Origin: Paenibacillus sp. PL91
Lineage (GTDB): Bacteria; Bacillota; Bacilli; Paenibacillales; Paenibacillaceae
Length of the DNA: 64,000 bases
Direction: 5' to 3'
Assembly: GCF_012935325.2 (NCBI RefSeq)
Contig: NZ_JABBYG020000001.1
Location: 744,001-808,000, forward strand
Below, piece by piece: positions 26,223 to 34,688 of this stretch (the stretch's first letter is position 1; every line of letters begins with the position of its first letter). The notes beneath the pieces were generated by a model. It worked only from the letters and a program-made list of their open reading frames with translations, searched no databases and was not told where the DNA came from. The position numbers were made by a program, and so were the translations under genes.

Positions 26223-27338
26223 CGTGCGATCGATTGCCTGAGCCATCGTTTTGTCCGTCAAATGGGCATAAATCTGTGTTGTCTCCGGAGAGGCATGCCC
26301 TAGCTGTTCTTGGGTTTTGTAGATGTCATTCCGCAGATAATAATCGGTTGCGAAGCTATGTCTTAGCTTATGAACGGATAAGTACGGCTTGCCAAAGCGC
26401 TTTGCGTATTTGATGACCATCTCCTGGATGGCTCTTTTCGTCATTCGCGAGCCTTCTTGCTTGCCGTTGGCAATCGCGAGAAACAAAGCTTTCTCACGCT
26501 TCGGAGCCTTATATCGCACCTCGCGCAGCGTGAGATAGGCTTGCAAATCCTCAACCGCCTCTTGCCGAAAATAAACGGGAGTTTTGAACGTATCATCGTT
26601 TTTACCTTTGCGATAAACGTAGGACAGCTTTTTCTTAAGATCAATATCATCTACGTTCAAATTTACAAGCTCCGAGACGCGCAGGCCTGAATGCAAAATA
26701 AAGCTGATGATACACGCATCTCGCGTCATATTTAATTCATAAGCGTAGAGCGCTTGCTTATTTGAGGCAACATCAACCCCGTAATAATGTTTAATATAAG
26801 CCATAAACTCCGAGATTTCTTCCTCTTGAAGCAGCTTGCCCTCCAGCTTAGCCGCTGTATCCTTAGGCTTATGCGTGCGCTTAATCGCTACCTTCGCCAT
26901 CACGTTTCGCTTCAGCAGCGGGTAAAATTCTTCATCCTCCGCAATCTGGCTCAAATAATGAAACAAGGAACGAAGGGAGGAGAGCTTGCGGGATATGGTA
27001 GTCTTGCTGTTTCGCTCCTCCTTGTATGTCGATAAGTACATACGAAAGCCATCAATGCTGTCCATATGCAGCTTTTCCAGCTCCAACAAAGCTACATCCT
27101 TCATTTTTGTCGCTTCGGACAGTCCCTCTGCCATCAACCAATTTAGAAACGTTTCATAATCCCTCATATATTCGACGAGCGAGGAGGGCGACAGATCCGG
27201 CAGCTTATAATTAATGAATTTTTCGATATACCAGGGCATGGAGGGGAGCCGTTTTTCGAGCTCTTCACGATCCTTCTGTTTTAAAATATTGATATAAATC
27301 CACCTCCTGTAAATAAACGGAAAACTAATTAACGACAT
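26199..27338 (-). CDS. xerS: Tyrosine recombinase, XerS-like
   Basis: A single-type Xer recombinase expected to resolve chromosome dimers or another dif-like site. The SAM-like DNA-binding domain covers about 30-150 (from the mature start), and the catalytic domain has Arg in HSGLRVSELVNL, Lys in YRKGKNDDTF, His-Arg in HKLRHSFAT, His in LGHASPETTQIYAHL with the nucleophile Tyr. Length and the LPSMPWYIEKF start region fit XerS. The start is odd: the only strong ribosome binding site, AGGAGGTG (27308-27301), lies 7 bases before an ATC codon at 27293, while the nearest ATG (27338, used as the outer bound) has none. A dif-like site lies directly upstream. Confidence 0.88.
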   Translation of the reverse strand: MSLISFPFIYRRWIYINILKQKDREELEKRLPSMPWYIEKFINYKLPDLSPSSLVEYMRDYETFLNWLMAEGLSEATKMKDVALLELEKLHMDSIDGFRMYLSTYKEERNSKTTISRKLSSLRSLFHYLSQIAEDEEFYPLLKRNVMAKVAIKRTHKPKDTAAKLEGKLLQEEEISEFMAYIKHYYGVDVASNKQALYAYELNMTRDACIISFILHSGLRVSELVNLNVDDIDLKKKLSYVYRKGKNDDTFKTPVYFRQEAVEDLQAYLTLREVRYKAPKREKALFLAIANGKQEGSRMTKRAIQEMVIKYAKRFGKPYLSVHKLRHSFATDYYLRNDIYKTQEQLGHASPETTQIYAHLTDKTMAQAIDRTKKEDESS

Positions 27339-27340
27339 TA

Positions 27341-27368
27341 AAAGAACATAATAATAGTTATGTAAACA
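27341..27368 (+). other. dif-like recombination site upstream of the XerS-like gene
   Basis: Eleven-base left arm AAAGAACATAA, six-base centre TAATAG, eleven-base right arm TTATGTAAACA. The right arm matches the Bacillus dif arm TTATGTAAACT at 10 of 11 positions as I recall it, and the inner six bases of the arms (ACATAA / TTATGT) are perfectly inverted. It begins 3 bases from the ATG of the tyrosine recombinase gene. Confidence 0.5.
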
Positions 27369-27811
27369 AATGAAGTTTGTTCATATGGACTTGAATAGAT
27401 TCATTGTAACAATAGAGACAGAGGTGGACAACGTAAATAGGGATATACAGCCAAAAAAAACAAGCCTCTTCATCAAAGACTTGTTTTTATGCAATCGCAT
27501 TTAGATGTTAATTGCTGTGAAACGTTGTTTTAGAAATGGAGGGCATTCGATCTCATCAAGGAGTACAGATGCATAAATCCTCCATGCTGAGCTTGCTCTC
27601 AAGGCTTTAGTTATAGGCTGCTCATAAGTCAATTTTTGTTTCAAAAAAAGTTGGATTTGTAAATTAGTAAATATATGTAATTGTTTAATCACGGTTACAT
27701 TTCAAATATAACTGTGCTAAAATCGAACGAACCAGTCGACCGGTTACCAATCTGTTTGCATTTCGCATAAAATTTGTGTGTTTTATTAGAATAGGGAGGT
27801 TCTTTCTTGCA
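27369..27811. other. Intergenic region between recombinase and sleB
   Basis: About 440 bases with no convincing gene. A hairpin AAAACAAG / CTTGTTTT at 27456-27485 has T runs on both strands, strongest on the minus strand. A 63-codon minus-strand frame (27501-27692) ends just before it but has no ribosome binding site; it could be a gene remnant or an untranslated RNA. Confidence 0.4.
27456..27485. terminator. Hairpin with T runs on both strands
   Basis: An 8-bp stem AAAACAAG / CTTGTTTT. The minus-strand reading ends in eight T, so it could end a transcript coming from about 27.5-27.7 kb on the minus strand. Confidence 0.5.
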
Positions 27812-28468
27812 ATGAAAATAAAATTCATAACATATATGATGTCTCTTATTGTTGTATTTATGATGGCATTTGGCATTCCGATGCAAGCTGCGCATGCTGC
27901 TTCGCCAGCCACGTTAAAGGTCGGAAGTACGGGTCCTGACGTGCCTGATTTGCAATATCGTTTAAAAACGTTAGGTTATTTTAATACCGATGTTACAACC
28001 TACTTTGGCAAAACGACGTTGGAGTCACTGAAACGTTTCCAGAAGGCATACGGTATCACCGTTGATGGCGTTGCCGGGAAAAAGACATGGGAAACGCTGA
28101 AGAAGGTTTCGGTAAACAAGGCAGAGCTGGACATGCTGGCAAAAATCATTTATGCCGAAGCGCGAGGCGAATCATATAAGGGACAGGTAGCAGTGGGTGC
28201 AGTGGTTATGAATCGCATGGCTTCTTCCGGCTTCCCTAATTCCGTCAAAGGCGTGATTGAACAGCCAAGAGCTTTCACCGCTGTCGACGATGGTCAGTAT
28301 AAGCTTAAGCCGGACAAAACATCCTATAAGGCGGCACAGGATGCGGTTAAAGGCTACGATCCAACGAACGGGGCGCTATATTACTTCAATCCAAAGACGG
28401 CAACATCCGAATGGATCTGGTCTCGCAAGCAAACCATTAAGATTGGTCGACATGTTTTCGCAGTCTAA
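27812..28468 (+). CDS. sleB: Spore cortex-lytic enzyme / cell wall hydrolase SleB family
   Basis: A 218-residue exported hydrolase. Residues 1-30 form a signal peptide ending near AHAAS; 35-90 form a peptidoglycan-binding domain (VPDLQYRLKTLGYFNTDVTT); 110-218 form the SleB catalytic domain with the Glu in LAKIIYAEARGES, then VAVGAVVMNRMASSGFPNSV and GALYYFNPKTATS. SleB is a lytic transglycosylase that opens the spore cortex at germination. The ATG at 27812 is 13 bases after gggagg, a bit far. Monocistronic with its own terminator; ypeB is not next to it. Confidence 0.92.
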   Translation: MKIKFITYMMSLIVVFMMAFGIPMQAAHAASPATLKVGSTGPDVPDLQYRLKTLGYFNTDVTTYFGKTTLESLKRFQKAYGITVDGVAGKKTWETLKKVSVNKAELDMLAKIIYAEARGESYKGQVAVGAVVMNRMASSGFPNSVKGVIEQPRAFTAVDDGQYKLKPDKTSYKAAQDAVKGYDPTNGALYYFNPKTATSEWIWSRKQTIKIGRHVFAV

Positions 28469-28472
28469 AAGT

Positions 28473-28524
28473 AAACGATGCAAATCGGCAGGTAATTATA
28501 GCTTGCTGACAGCATCGTTTTTTT
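28473..28524 (+). terminator. Terminator after sleB
   Basis: AAACGATGC (28473-28481) pairs with GCATCGTTT (28512-28520), followed by TTTT. Confidence 0.75.
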
Positions 28525-28629
28525 ATGTGCGATAATTGGCAAAACGTAGTTTTCAAACTCGTAACCAAACATGTTACAATAGGAAAGAGAGCATCAGCTT
28601 TTTTCGAAAAATTATCGGAGGTGTCTGTT

Positions 28630-29349
28630 ATGAAGGTAGAAATTTGGTCGGATTATGTATGTCCGTTTTGTTATATAGGTAAAAGAAAGTTCGAGCAAGC
28701 GCTCGAGAAATTTGCGCATAAGGATCAAATCGAGATCGTATTTCGCAGCTTTGAGCTTGATCCAAGCGCTGATCCTAATTCCAATATAAGCACATACAGC
28801 ATGCTTGCGTCGAAATACGGGATGAGCATCGAGAAGGCAAAAGAAACGACGGTTAATGTCGCGGAGCAAGCAGCAGCCGTTGGCATAACCTTTCATTTCG
28901 ACGGTACGATGGAAACAAACTCGTTTGACGCGCACCGCGTTGTTCATTTTGCAGCACAGCAGGGCAAGGATAAAGAAATGTCAGAAAGGCTCTTCAAAGC
29001 CTATTTCACAGATGGAGAAAATGTCGGCAATCGCGAGCGTCTAGCTGTGCTTGCTGCTGAAGTTGGACTGGATGCTGCGGCTGTAACCCAAATGCTCGAA
29101 ACGGAACAGTTCAAAGATGCTGTTCGCGGAGAAGAAGAGGAAGGCAGCAAGCTTGGCATTCGCGGCGTTCCTTTCTATGTCTTTGACCGCAAATATGCCG
29201 TTTCAGGCGCTCAATCACCAGATGTGTTTTTGGATACGCTAAGAAAAGCATGGGAGGAGAAGCATCCTGCGTTTATTCAAGTAAACGATGGGGATGCCGA
29301 CGCTCTATGTACAGATGGGTATTGTGTTCCGGATTCGTCAAAATCCTAA
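28630..29349 (+). CDS. DsbA-family oxidoreductase (FrnE-like)
   Basis: A 239-residue thioredoxin-fold protein without a signal peptide, so cytoplasmic. The redox motif is CPFC (11-14) in SDYVCPFCYIGKRKFE; a helical insertion follows, and the cis-Pro motif is GIRGVPFYVFD near 178. FrnE-type proteins are dithiol oxidoreductases or isomerases linked to polyketide metabolism or oxidative stress. The C-terminus has a Cys pair (ALCTDGYCVPD), a possible second redox site. Start behind cggaggtgtctgtt; an upstream frame to 28525 overlaps the sleB terminator. Confidence 0.85.
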   Translation: MKVEIWSDYVCPFCYIGKRKFEQALEKFAHKDQIEIVFRSFELDPSADPNSNISTYSMLASKYGMSIEKAKETTVNVAEQAAAVGITFHFDGTMETNSFDAHRVVHFAAQQGKDKEMSERLFKAYFTDGENVGNRERLAVLAAEVGLDAAAVTQMLETEQFKDAVRGEEEEGSKLGIRGVPFYVFDRKYAVSGAQSPDVFLDTLRKAWEEKHPAFIQVNDGDADALCTDGYCVPDSSKS

Positions 29350-29375
29350 CCAGCAGACGGTGAGGCGGACGTAAT

Positions 29376-29576
29376 ATGGATGAATCAACGATACAGAGCA
29401 GCTGCCACATTGTGAGGGTTGGCAAAATCACAAGACTTGATGAGCAAGCTGCCAATATTTTAATTAACGGAAAAAAAATAAAAGTTCCCATTGCTAAGGT
29501 CGCCGAGGAAGTTTGTCTCGGCGATTTAGTCGTCTGGGCAGGCAGCAGTTGGAAACGAAAAACAAGCATATCCTAA
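29376..29576 (+). CDS. Hypothetical protein, 66 residues
   Basis: A small beta-rich protein (HIVRVGKITRLDEQAANILING, then VPIAKVAEEVCLGDLVVW) that begins 26 bases after the DsbA-like gene. The pattern of strands with a central Asn-Gly turn resembles a small OB- or SH3-like barrel, but I know no family. The ribosome binding site is modest (gaggcgg). Kept because it is co-directional, intact and has protein-like strand periodicity. Confidence 0.55.
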   Translation: MDESTIQSSCHIVRVGKITRLDEQAANILINGKKIKVPIAKVAEEVCLGDLVVWAGSSWKRKTSIS

Positions 29577-29596
29577 TGCCTAAATGAAGAACTTAA

Positions 29597-29625
29597 TTGT
29601 CTGGAATGCGATCACGACTTATAAT
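29597..29625 (+). promoter_or_regulatory. SigA-type promoter for the lactonase gene
   Basis: TTGTCT, 17 bases, TATAAT, ending 69 bases before the GTG start. Confidence 0.6.
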
Positions 29626-29694
29626 AGATAACGGTGAAGTAGTCAGACGCTCGTACTCGTGCTCTGATACGCTAACGTTAAGGGGGAATTATTC

Positions 29695-30783
29695 GTGACA
29701 GTTGAACAGCAACGACTGCTAGTGTTCGCAGGCTCATATGCGGAAGCGGAGGAAAGCGGCGTTTACGTGTATGCTTTCGATGAAGAATCGGGCACATTAA
29801 CGTTGACAGACGAGTTCGTAGGCCTCAAAAATCCTACGTTTCTGAATGTTGATGCAAACCGTAAGCTTTTGTACGCCATCGCTGAGACCGTGAATCAAGA
29901 AGGACAGAAGGTAGGCGAAGCTGCCTCATTTTCGATTGACGCCGCCAAAGGCTCGATTCAAATCAAGAACCGCGCGATAACGGTTGATTCGACGACCTGC
30001 CATATTCAGCGTGATGCAGACAGCCGGTTTTTAACGGTTACAAGCTACCATGGCGGGATGATTGGTCTCATTTCCATTACCGAAGATGGAGCTATTGGGG
30101 AAGTGCTTGACGTTCAGCAGCATGAAGGCAGCAGCCAGCATCCTGAGCGCCAGGATCGTCCGCATCCTCATTCCTCATTCTATAGCCCAGATGGCCGATA
30201 TTTACTTATTTCGGATTTAGGACTTGATCGCATCGTTACATACGCTTTGGATGCTGCAAACGGCAAGCTTGTGCGTCAAAGTGAGGTTGCGCTGCAGCCT
30301 GGTGCCGGCCCTCGCCATTTGTCGTTTCATCCAAACGGTAAGTTCGTCTATGTCATTAATGAGGTGGATTCAACTATAACCTCGTTTGCATACGGTAGTG
30401 AGACCGGTGAGTTAACGACATTGGAAACCGTAAGCACACTGCCAGATACTTTTAAAGATGAGAATTCATGTGCCGAAATTACGATTTCTGCAGACGGCAA
30501 ATATGTGTATGGGTCTAATCGCGGGCATGATAGCATTGTCGTATACGCGATTGATGCTAAGACAGGATTATTATCGCTTGTTCAGCATATCTCGGTAGAG
30601 GGCGGTCATCCACGCCATTTTGCTTTGACGCCAAGCGGACGTTATTTGCTTGCTGCCAATCGGGATACGAATAATATTGCCGTCTTCACGGTTGACAAAG
30701 ATAATGGGAAGTTAACATATACCGGCAAAAGCGTCACGGTGTCGAAACCAGTATGTGTCGCTCCTGTTTATTTAACGTTATAA
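29695..30783 (+). CDS. Lactonase family protein (YkgB/Pgl-like, seven-bladed propeller)
   Basis: A 362-residue beta-propeller of the 6-phosphogluconolactonase family (E. coli Pgl / B. subtilis YkgB). It would hydrolyse 6-phosphogluconolactone in the oxidative pentose phosphate pathway. Blade repeats are visible (GVYVYAFDEESGTLTL; RHLSFHPNGKFVYVINEVDST; RHFALTPSGRYLLAANRD) together with the conserved HPHSSFYSPDGRY and GAGPRHL. The GTG start follows aagggggaa. It is followed after 46 bases by a small zinc-ribbon gene. Confidence 0.88.
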   Translation: MTVEQQRLLVFAGSYAEAEESGVYVYAFDEESGTLTLTDEFVGLKNPTFLNVDANRKLLYAIAETVNQEGQKVGEAASFSIDAAKGSIQIKNRAITVDSTTCHIQRDADSRFLTVTSYHGGMIGLISITEDGAIGEVLDVQQHEGSSQHPERQDRPHPHSSFYSPDGRYLLISDLGLDRIVTYALDAANGKLVRQSEVALQPGAGPRHLSFHPNGKFVYVINEVDSTITSFAYGSETGELTTLETVSTLPDTFKDENSCAEITISADGKYVYGSNRGHDSIVVYAIDAKTGLLSLVQHISVEGGHPRHFALTPSGRYLLAANRDTNNIAVFTVDKDNGKLTYTGKSVTVSKPVCVAPVYLTL

Positions 30784-30829
30784 ATGATTAATGCCATTAG
30801 TAAAGAAGAGAAAAGGGGAAAACAGAGGC

Positions 30830-31045
30830 GTGGCAACTAGCGAAGAAGAAAAACCGAAATTAAAAGCGACCAAGATATTCAAATGCAAAAACCCGGATTG
30901 TAAGGCTTGGGTAAGGGATGAGTTTGCAGATGTAGAGCAAGCTTGTCCAATTTGTAAAGGCCCGATGCTACGCAGCATGCGTCATTTGCCTGCTGTACAG
31001 AACAAACCGAAGCCGCAGCCACGCAAACCGAAATCCGATTACTAA
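30830..31045 (+). CDS. ydjO: YdjO-family zinc-ribbon protein (cold-inducible type)
   Basis: A 71-residue protein with four cysteines in two pairs (KCKNPDCKAWVRDEF and QACPICKGPM), the layout of Bacillus YdjO, a small protein annotated as cold-inducible. It probably binds zinc. The GTG at 30830 is chosen because ggggaaaacagagg precedes it and the length fits YdjO; an upstream ATG at 30791 has no ribosome binding site. A basic proline-rich tail follows the ribbon. Ends in a strong terminator. Confidence 0.75.
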   Translation: MATSEEEKPKLKATKIFKCKNPDCKAWVRDEFADVEQACPICKGPMLRSMRHLPAVQNKPKPQPRKPKSDY

Positions 31046-31054
31046 GCCAAAATG

Positions 31055-31096
31055 AAAATCCCAATCCATTCGAAAGAATGGATTGGGATTTTTTTC
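31055..31096 (+). terminator. Terminator after the ydjO-like gene
   Basis: A perfect 17-bp stem starting AAAATCCCAATCC around GAAA, followed by T residues and then C. Confidence 0.9.
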
Positions 31097-31189
31097 ATGA
31101 CGAATCGTGGATTTACTGGACTTACCTGTATCTATGTATGATACGATAGTCTGACCATACGATGACGCGACGGAGGACGGTGCCTGAGC

Positions 31190-32503
31190 ATGCTCTTTTA
31201 TTTTTTAGCCTTATTCACAGCAGCCATTATTGTTATTCTAAACAACCGGAGAAACGAATCGAATCGTTGGGCAGCTTTTTTCTTGTGCAGTGCTTCAATT
31301 GGAGGCTTGTCCAATCTAATGATGGATAGCAAGTTTACTGGCGCAGCCGAGCTCCTGCAATTTCTCAATTATACATTTACGCCGTATGGCGTTATCGTTT
31401 TTAGCGTAGTTTATTCAGGAGCCATAGATGCTAAGCGCGCCAGAAGCAAAGTTAAATTGTTATTGGCTCTGCCAGTCGCTATTATGGCCGGGTATGAATG
31501 GTTAACCGCTGATAAGCAATGGTTTTTCACTATTTTGCTTATATGGAGCGCTCCCTACTATTTGATTTCCTGCTATTTGTTGGTGTCGTCTTTTTGGAAA
31601 GAACGGGATGCCCGGTTAAAGCGCAGCCGATTCATTACTGTCATTATCATCGTCCCGACGCTGCTTGCTGTTCTTTTTTTCATTTATATCGCAAAAGTCA
31701 TTTCTCCTGACTTTGAATTTTTTAATTATATTTCCGTTTTTATGATTTACTCGCTTGCCGTAGCTTTGCTCTGCACGTTTATGTATGGAGTTCTTGGCGT
31801 TAAGCTGCGCTTTGAGCATGACCCGCTGGAGGGTACGATGAGAGCGGTCAGTACAGGAGCTGCGCTGCTGAACCATACGATAAAAAATGAGCTCGGAAAA
31901 ATCGCCATCAGCACCGAGAACCTAAAGCGCTTATATCAAGGTTCCAATGAGCAGTCCAACCTGCATATACAGATTATTGCAAATGCATCCAATCATATGT
32001 TTGAGATGATGAGCCGCATTCACAGCCAAATGAAGGATATCGCGCTAAAGGAAGAGCCCGTTCAACTCGATAGGCTCATCGATCAGTGTCTCACGCAGAA
32101 TGAGGGTTTATTAAATCGATATGTCATAGCCATCAACGTCATTTATGAGCTTCGACCCATCATTCAATGCGATGCCACTCATGTCAGCGAAGCGCTCGGA
32201 AATGTGCTGATGAATGCTTGTGAAGCCATGCCGAACGGAGGCGTGATTAGTATAAGATTGGAAACGCATAAAAAAGGGATTATGCTGTCTATTCAAGATA
32301 GCGGCATCGGAATATCGGAAGATAAGCTTGGGAAAATATTTGATCCTTTCTTCAGCAGCGGGAAGGGCGGAAAAAATTTCGGCCTCGGTTTATCTTATGT
32401 TTATAACGTCATGCAAAAAAGCGGGGCGAAGGTCGAAATAATGAGCCGAGAAGGCCAAGGCACAAAAGTTGCTTTTATATGGCCGCGAAAAAAGCTTCTG
32501 TAA
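31190..32503 (+). CDS. Membrane sensor histidine kinase
   Basis: A 437-residue kinase. Residues 1-205 hold about seven membrane segments with short loops, a 7TM-type sensor. The phospho-acceptor is probably His229 in LLNHTIKNELGK, followed by the ATPase domain with N box EALGNVLMNACEAMPNG, G1 IQDSGIGISEDKL and G2 GGKNFGLGLSYV. The H-box with Asn-Glu after the His is typical of the HisKA_7TM type. It is followed three codons later by its response regulator gene. The signal sensed is unknown. Confidence 0.9.
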   Translation: MLFYFLALFTAAIIVILNNRRNESNRWAAFFLCSASIGGLSNLMMDSKFTGAAELLQFLNYTFTPYGVIVFSVVYSGAIDAKRARSKVKLLLALPVAIMAGYEWLTADKQWFFTILLIWSAPYYLISCYLLVSSFWKERDARLKRSRFITVIIIVPTLLAVLFFIYIAKVISPDFEFFNYISVFMIYSLAVALLCTFMYGVLGVKLRFEHDPLEGTMRAVSTGAALLNHTIKNELGKIAISTENLKRLYQGSNEQSNLHIQIIANASNHMFEMMSRIHSQMKDIALKEEPVQLDRLIDQCLTQNEGLLNRYVIAINVIYELRPIIQCDATHVSEALGNVLMNACEAMPNGGVISIRLETHKKGIMLSIQDSGIGISEDKLGKIFDPFFSSGKGGKNFGLGLSYVYNVMQKSGAKVEIMSREGQGTKVAFIWPRKKLL

Positions 32504-32527
32504 AGATTGAATGGGGAGGGTACTGCC

Positions 32528-33166
32528 TTGAGCCACATTAAAATATTTATTGTAGAAGATGACGCGGATTGGATAAAAGCGCTAACCTCCTATTTGAATC
32601 GGGAGCCCGATTTGCTTGTCGTCGGTACAGCTGTGAATTCGAGCGAGGCGCTTCGTATGGCTCAGTCGATACTATTTGACGTTGTTCTGATGGATATCCA
32701 GCTGGAGGGCAGCAGGCTGGATGGCATTCAAACGGCGATGATGATGCATGAGCTGTCAGCAGCCAAAATCATTATGTTAACGTCATTAAATGATGAACAA
32801 TCGATGACGCAGTCTTTTACGGCAGGCGCTGTGCAGTATTTGGAGAAATCTCGCTTTCAGGAGCTTCCGCAGTCGATTCGCAGCGCCTATCATCATCCTG
32901 CTCCGATGGAGGCTTTGCTTAAGGAGCTGGCGCGTCTGAAGCGCGAGGAGCAGTTAAAGGAATTGACAGGCGCAGAACGCGAGGTGTTCGAGCTTATCGA
33001 AGCCGGCTATACGCAGTCGCAAATCGAACAGAAGCTGTACAAAGCCGAGAGCACGCTTAAAAATCAGGTGAACAAAATGCTGAAAAAATTCGGCGTTCGG
33101 AGCAGTAAAGAAGCGATCGAAAAGGTTAGAAGAAGAGGTTTATTCCAGCGAGAGGATAAGGAATAG
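32528..33166 (+). CDS. NarL/LuxR-family response regulator
   Basis: A 212-residue regulator: receiver domain with acidic pair in IVEDDADW, phosphorylation site Asp56 in VVLMDIQLEG, Thr/Ser in IMLTSLND and Lys in LEKSRF, then a LuxR-type helix-turn-helix (LTGAEREVFELIEAGYTQSQ). The HTH departs from the usual LTxRExEVL pattern. The start is TTG at 32528 behind ggggaggg; an upstream in-frame TTG (32507) lies before that site. It forms a two-component pair with the kinase upstream and is followed by a terminator. Confidence 0.88.
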   Translation: MSHIKIFIVEDDADWIKALTSYLNREPDLLVVGTAVNSSEALRMAQSILFDVVLMDIQLEGSRLDGIQTAMMMHELSAAKIIMLTSLNDEQSMTQSFTAGAVQYLEKSRFQELPQSIRSAYHHPAPMEALLKELARLKREEQLKELTGAEREVFELIEAGYTQSQIEQKLYKAESTLKNQVNKMLKKFGVRSSKEAIEKVRRRGLFQREDKE

Positions 33167-33190
33167 CGCTTCGTTCATTGCTTATATGGT

Positions 33191-33226
33191 GAGGGGTACT
33201 ACGAAATGTAGTACCCCTCTTCTTGT
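33191..33226 (+). terminator. Terminator after the two-component operon
   Basis: A perfect 12-bp stem GAGGGGTACTAC / GTAGTACCCCTC around GAAAT, followed by TTCTTGTTGTT. Confidence 0.8.
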
Positions 33227-33299
33227 TGTTCTATGAAAGATGGAACTGCCTGTGAGGCGGCACATGCGCTTACAATGAGTAGGAGAGGAAGCGATAAGA

Positions 33300-33767
33300 A
33301 TGTATCGGTCTAGATCAGGCAAGGATGAGCCCGCTGTGCTGCTGATTGATGGACAATGCTTGCTATGCAGCGGAATCACACGCTTTGTAGCAAAGAGGGA
33401 TAAAGCGAGAGCATTTCGAATTGCGATGCTTCAATCGTCAATCGGGGTTCAGCTGCTAATTAGAGGCAAGCTTTCAACGCATGATTTAAATACGTTCGTG
33501 ATGGTGCATGGAAATCAATATTATACGAAGTCAGATGCTGCATTGCGTGTTTTTCGCATGCTCGGTGGATGGTGGCGGATAGGGTATATATTTATTGTTG
33601 TTCCGCGAGCATGGAGAAATTTGGTTTATGATCTGGTTGCAAATAATCGTTACCGGTGGTTTGGAAGAACAGACAGGTGCATGCTGCCAACGCCTGATTT
33701 GATCGGAAGTTTTTTGGAACAAGGCATTCAAGCTGTTAACCAGGAGGGGATTCCGGATGAAACCTAA
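33300..33767 (+). CDS. DCC-family thiol-disulfide oxidoreductase-like protein (YuxK type)
   Basis: A 155-residue protein with the defining DxxCxxC motif, here LLIDGQCLLCSG (Asp17, Cys20, Cys23), followed by the family features FVAKRD and the W-rich ALRVFRMLGGWW. The redox partner is unknown. It opens a three-gene operon with a DoxX-like membrane protein and a DUF4166 protein, an arrangement seen in other Bacillales. Overlaps the next gene by 11 bases. Confidence 0.88.
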   Translation: MYRSRSGKDEPAVLLIDGQCLLCSGITRFVAKRDKARAFRIAMLQSSIGVQLLIRGKLSTHDLNTFVMVHGNQYYTKSDAALRVFRMLGGWWRIGYIFIVVPRAWRNLVYDLVANNRYRWFGRTDRCMLPTPDLIGSFLEQGIQAVNQEGIPDET

Positions 33768-34662
33768 ACCGATTTATGTCGAGCTTGATATCCGAGCGAA
33801 ACCTGCGGAGCTATGGGAGCATACGCAATCGCCAAAGCTGCATGAGCAATGGGATTTACGCTTTTCAGAGATTCATTATTTGCCAAGGCTAACTGATTCA
33901 GAAAAACAGCCGTTTTTATATGGGACGAGAATCGGCTTTGGATTAAAAATCAAAGGTAAGGGTGAAGCGTACAGCACGATGGACCCTCAGGCATCTGAGC
34001 AAATGTCCGTTTTATCGTTCACATCAGAGCAGCCTATTTCGCTTATTCGCCGCGGAGGCGGTTACTGGAAATACAAGAATGACGGAGACAAGATAACGTT
34101 TATAACGCTATTCGATTATCGAACCCGTTTTGGATGGGCTGGACGTTTACTGGATCGTTTTATTTTCCGGCCAATGTTCGGATACGCGACCGCATGGAGC
34201 TTCGATCGACTTCGCATATGGCTGGAGGAGCAAGTGCCTCCTTCCGTTATTGCGGAGAGAGCATTGATCCATTATGTCAGCGTTATGATCATGGTGCTGC
34301 TCTGGCTCTATGAAGGCATTGTACCTAAGCTTCTATTTCCGCAAGCAGGAGAGCTTTTTTTGCTGCAGCAACTAGGCTGGTTTGAGGGGAGAGAGCTGTT
34401 AATGGTTCACCTTATAGGGATTGGTGAAATGGCATTAGCCCTGATTACTATTTTTTTTCATCGGAAAAAGAAAATCTATATGGCTCAAATTGTGATGCTG
34501 CTTACTTTAACGCTTCCTGCGCTATTTTATAACCCGCAGCTTCTCATGTCACCATTTAATCCTATGACGCTTGCTATTCCGATGATTGGCTTATGCTTAG
34601 CTGCAAGATGGAGTACACGATATTTGCCGCAAGCAAGCCGGTGCAAGCGACAATCCAATTAA
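33757..34662 (+). CDS. Fusion of an SRPBCC-like domain and a DoxX-like membrane domain
   Basis: A 301-residue protein. Residues 1-155 look like a soluble START/SRPBCC domain (ELDIRAKPAELWEHTQSPKLHEQW, then FGLKIKGKGEAYSTM). Residues 165-295 hold four membrane helices like DoxX (VMIMVLLWLYEGIVPKLLFP, then ELLMVHLIGIGEMALALITI). Overlap with the DCC gene upstream and the DUF4166 gene downstream indicates one functional unit, possibly handling a hydrophobic or thiol-reactive compound at the membrane. This is inference. Confidence 0.8.
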   Translation: MKPKPIYVELDIRAKPAELWEHTQSPKLHEQWDLRFSEIHYLPRLTDSEKQPFLYGTRIGFGLKIKGKGEAYSTMDPQASEQMSVLSFTSEQPISLIRRGGGYWKYKNDGDKITFITLFDYRTRFGWAGRLLDRFIFRPMFGYATAWSFDRLRIWLEEQVPPSVIAERALIHYVSVMIMVLLWLYEGIVPKLLFPQAGELFLLQQLGWFEGRELLMVHLIGIGEMALALITIFFHRKKKIYMAQIVMLLTLTLPALFYNPQLLMSPFNPMTLAIPMIGLCLAARWSTRYLPQASRCKRQSN

Positions 34663-34688
34663 TAAGCTCAGGCAGCAAGGGGGAATTT

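Noticed and set aside
27501-27692. A 63-codon minus-strand frame ending before a hairpin
   Set aside because: No ribosome binding site and no recognised family; recorded only as part of the intergenic region.
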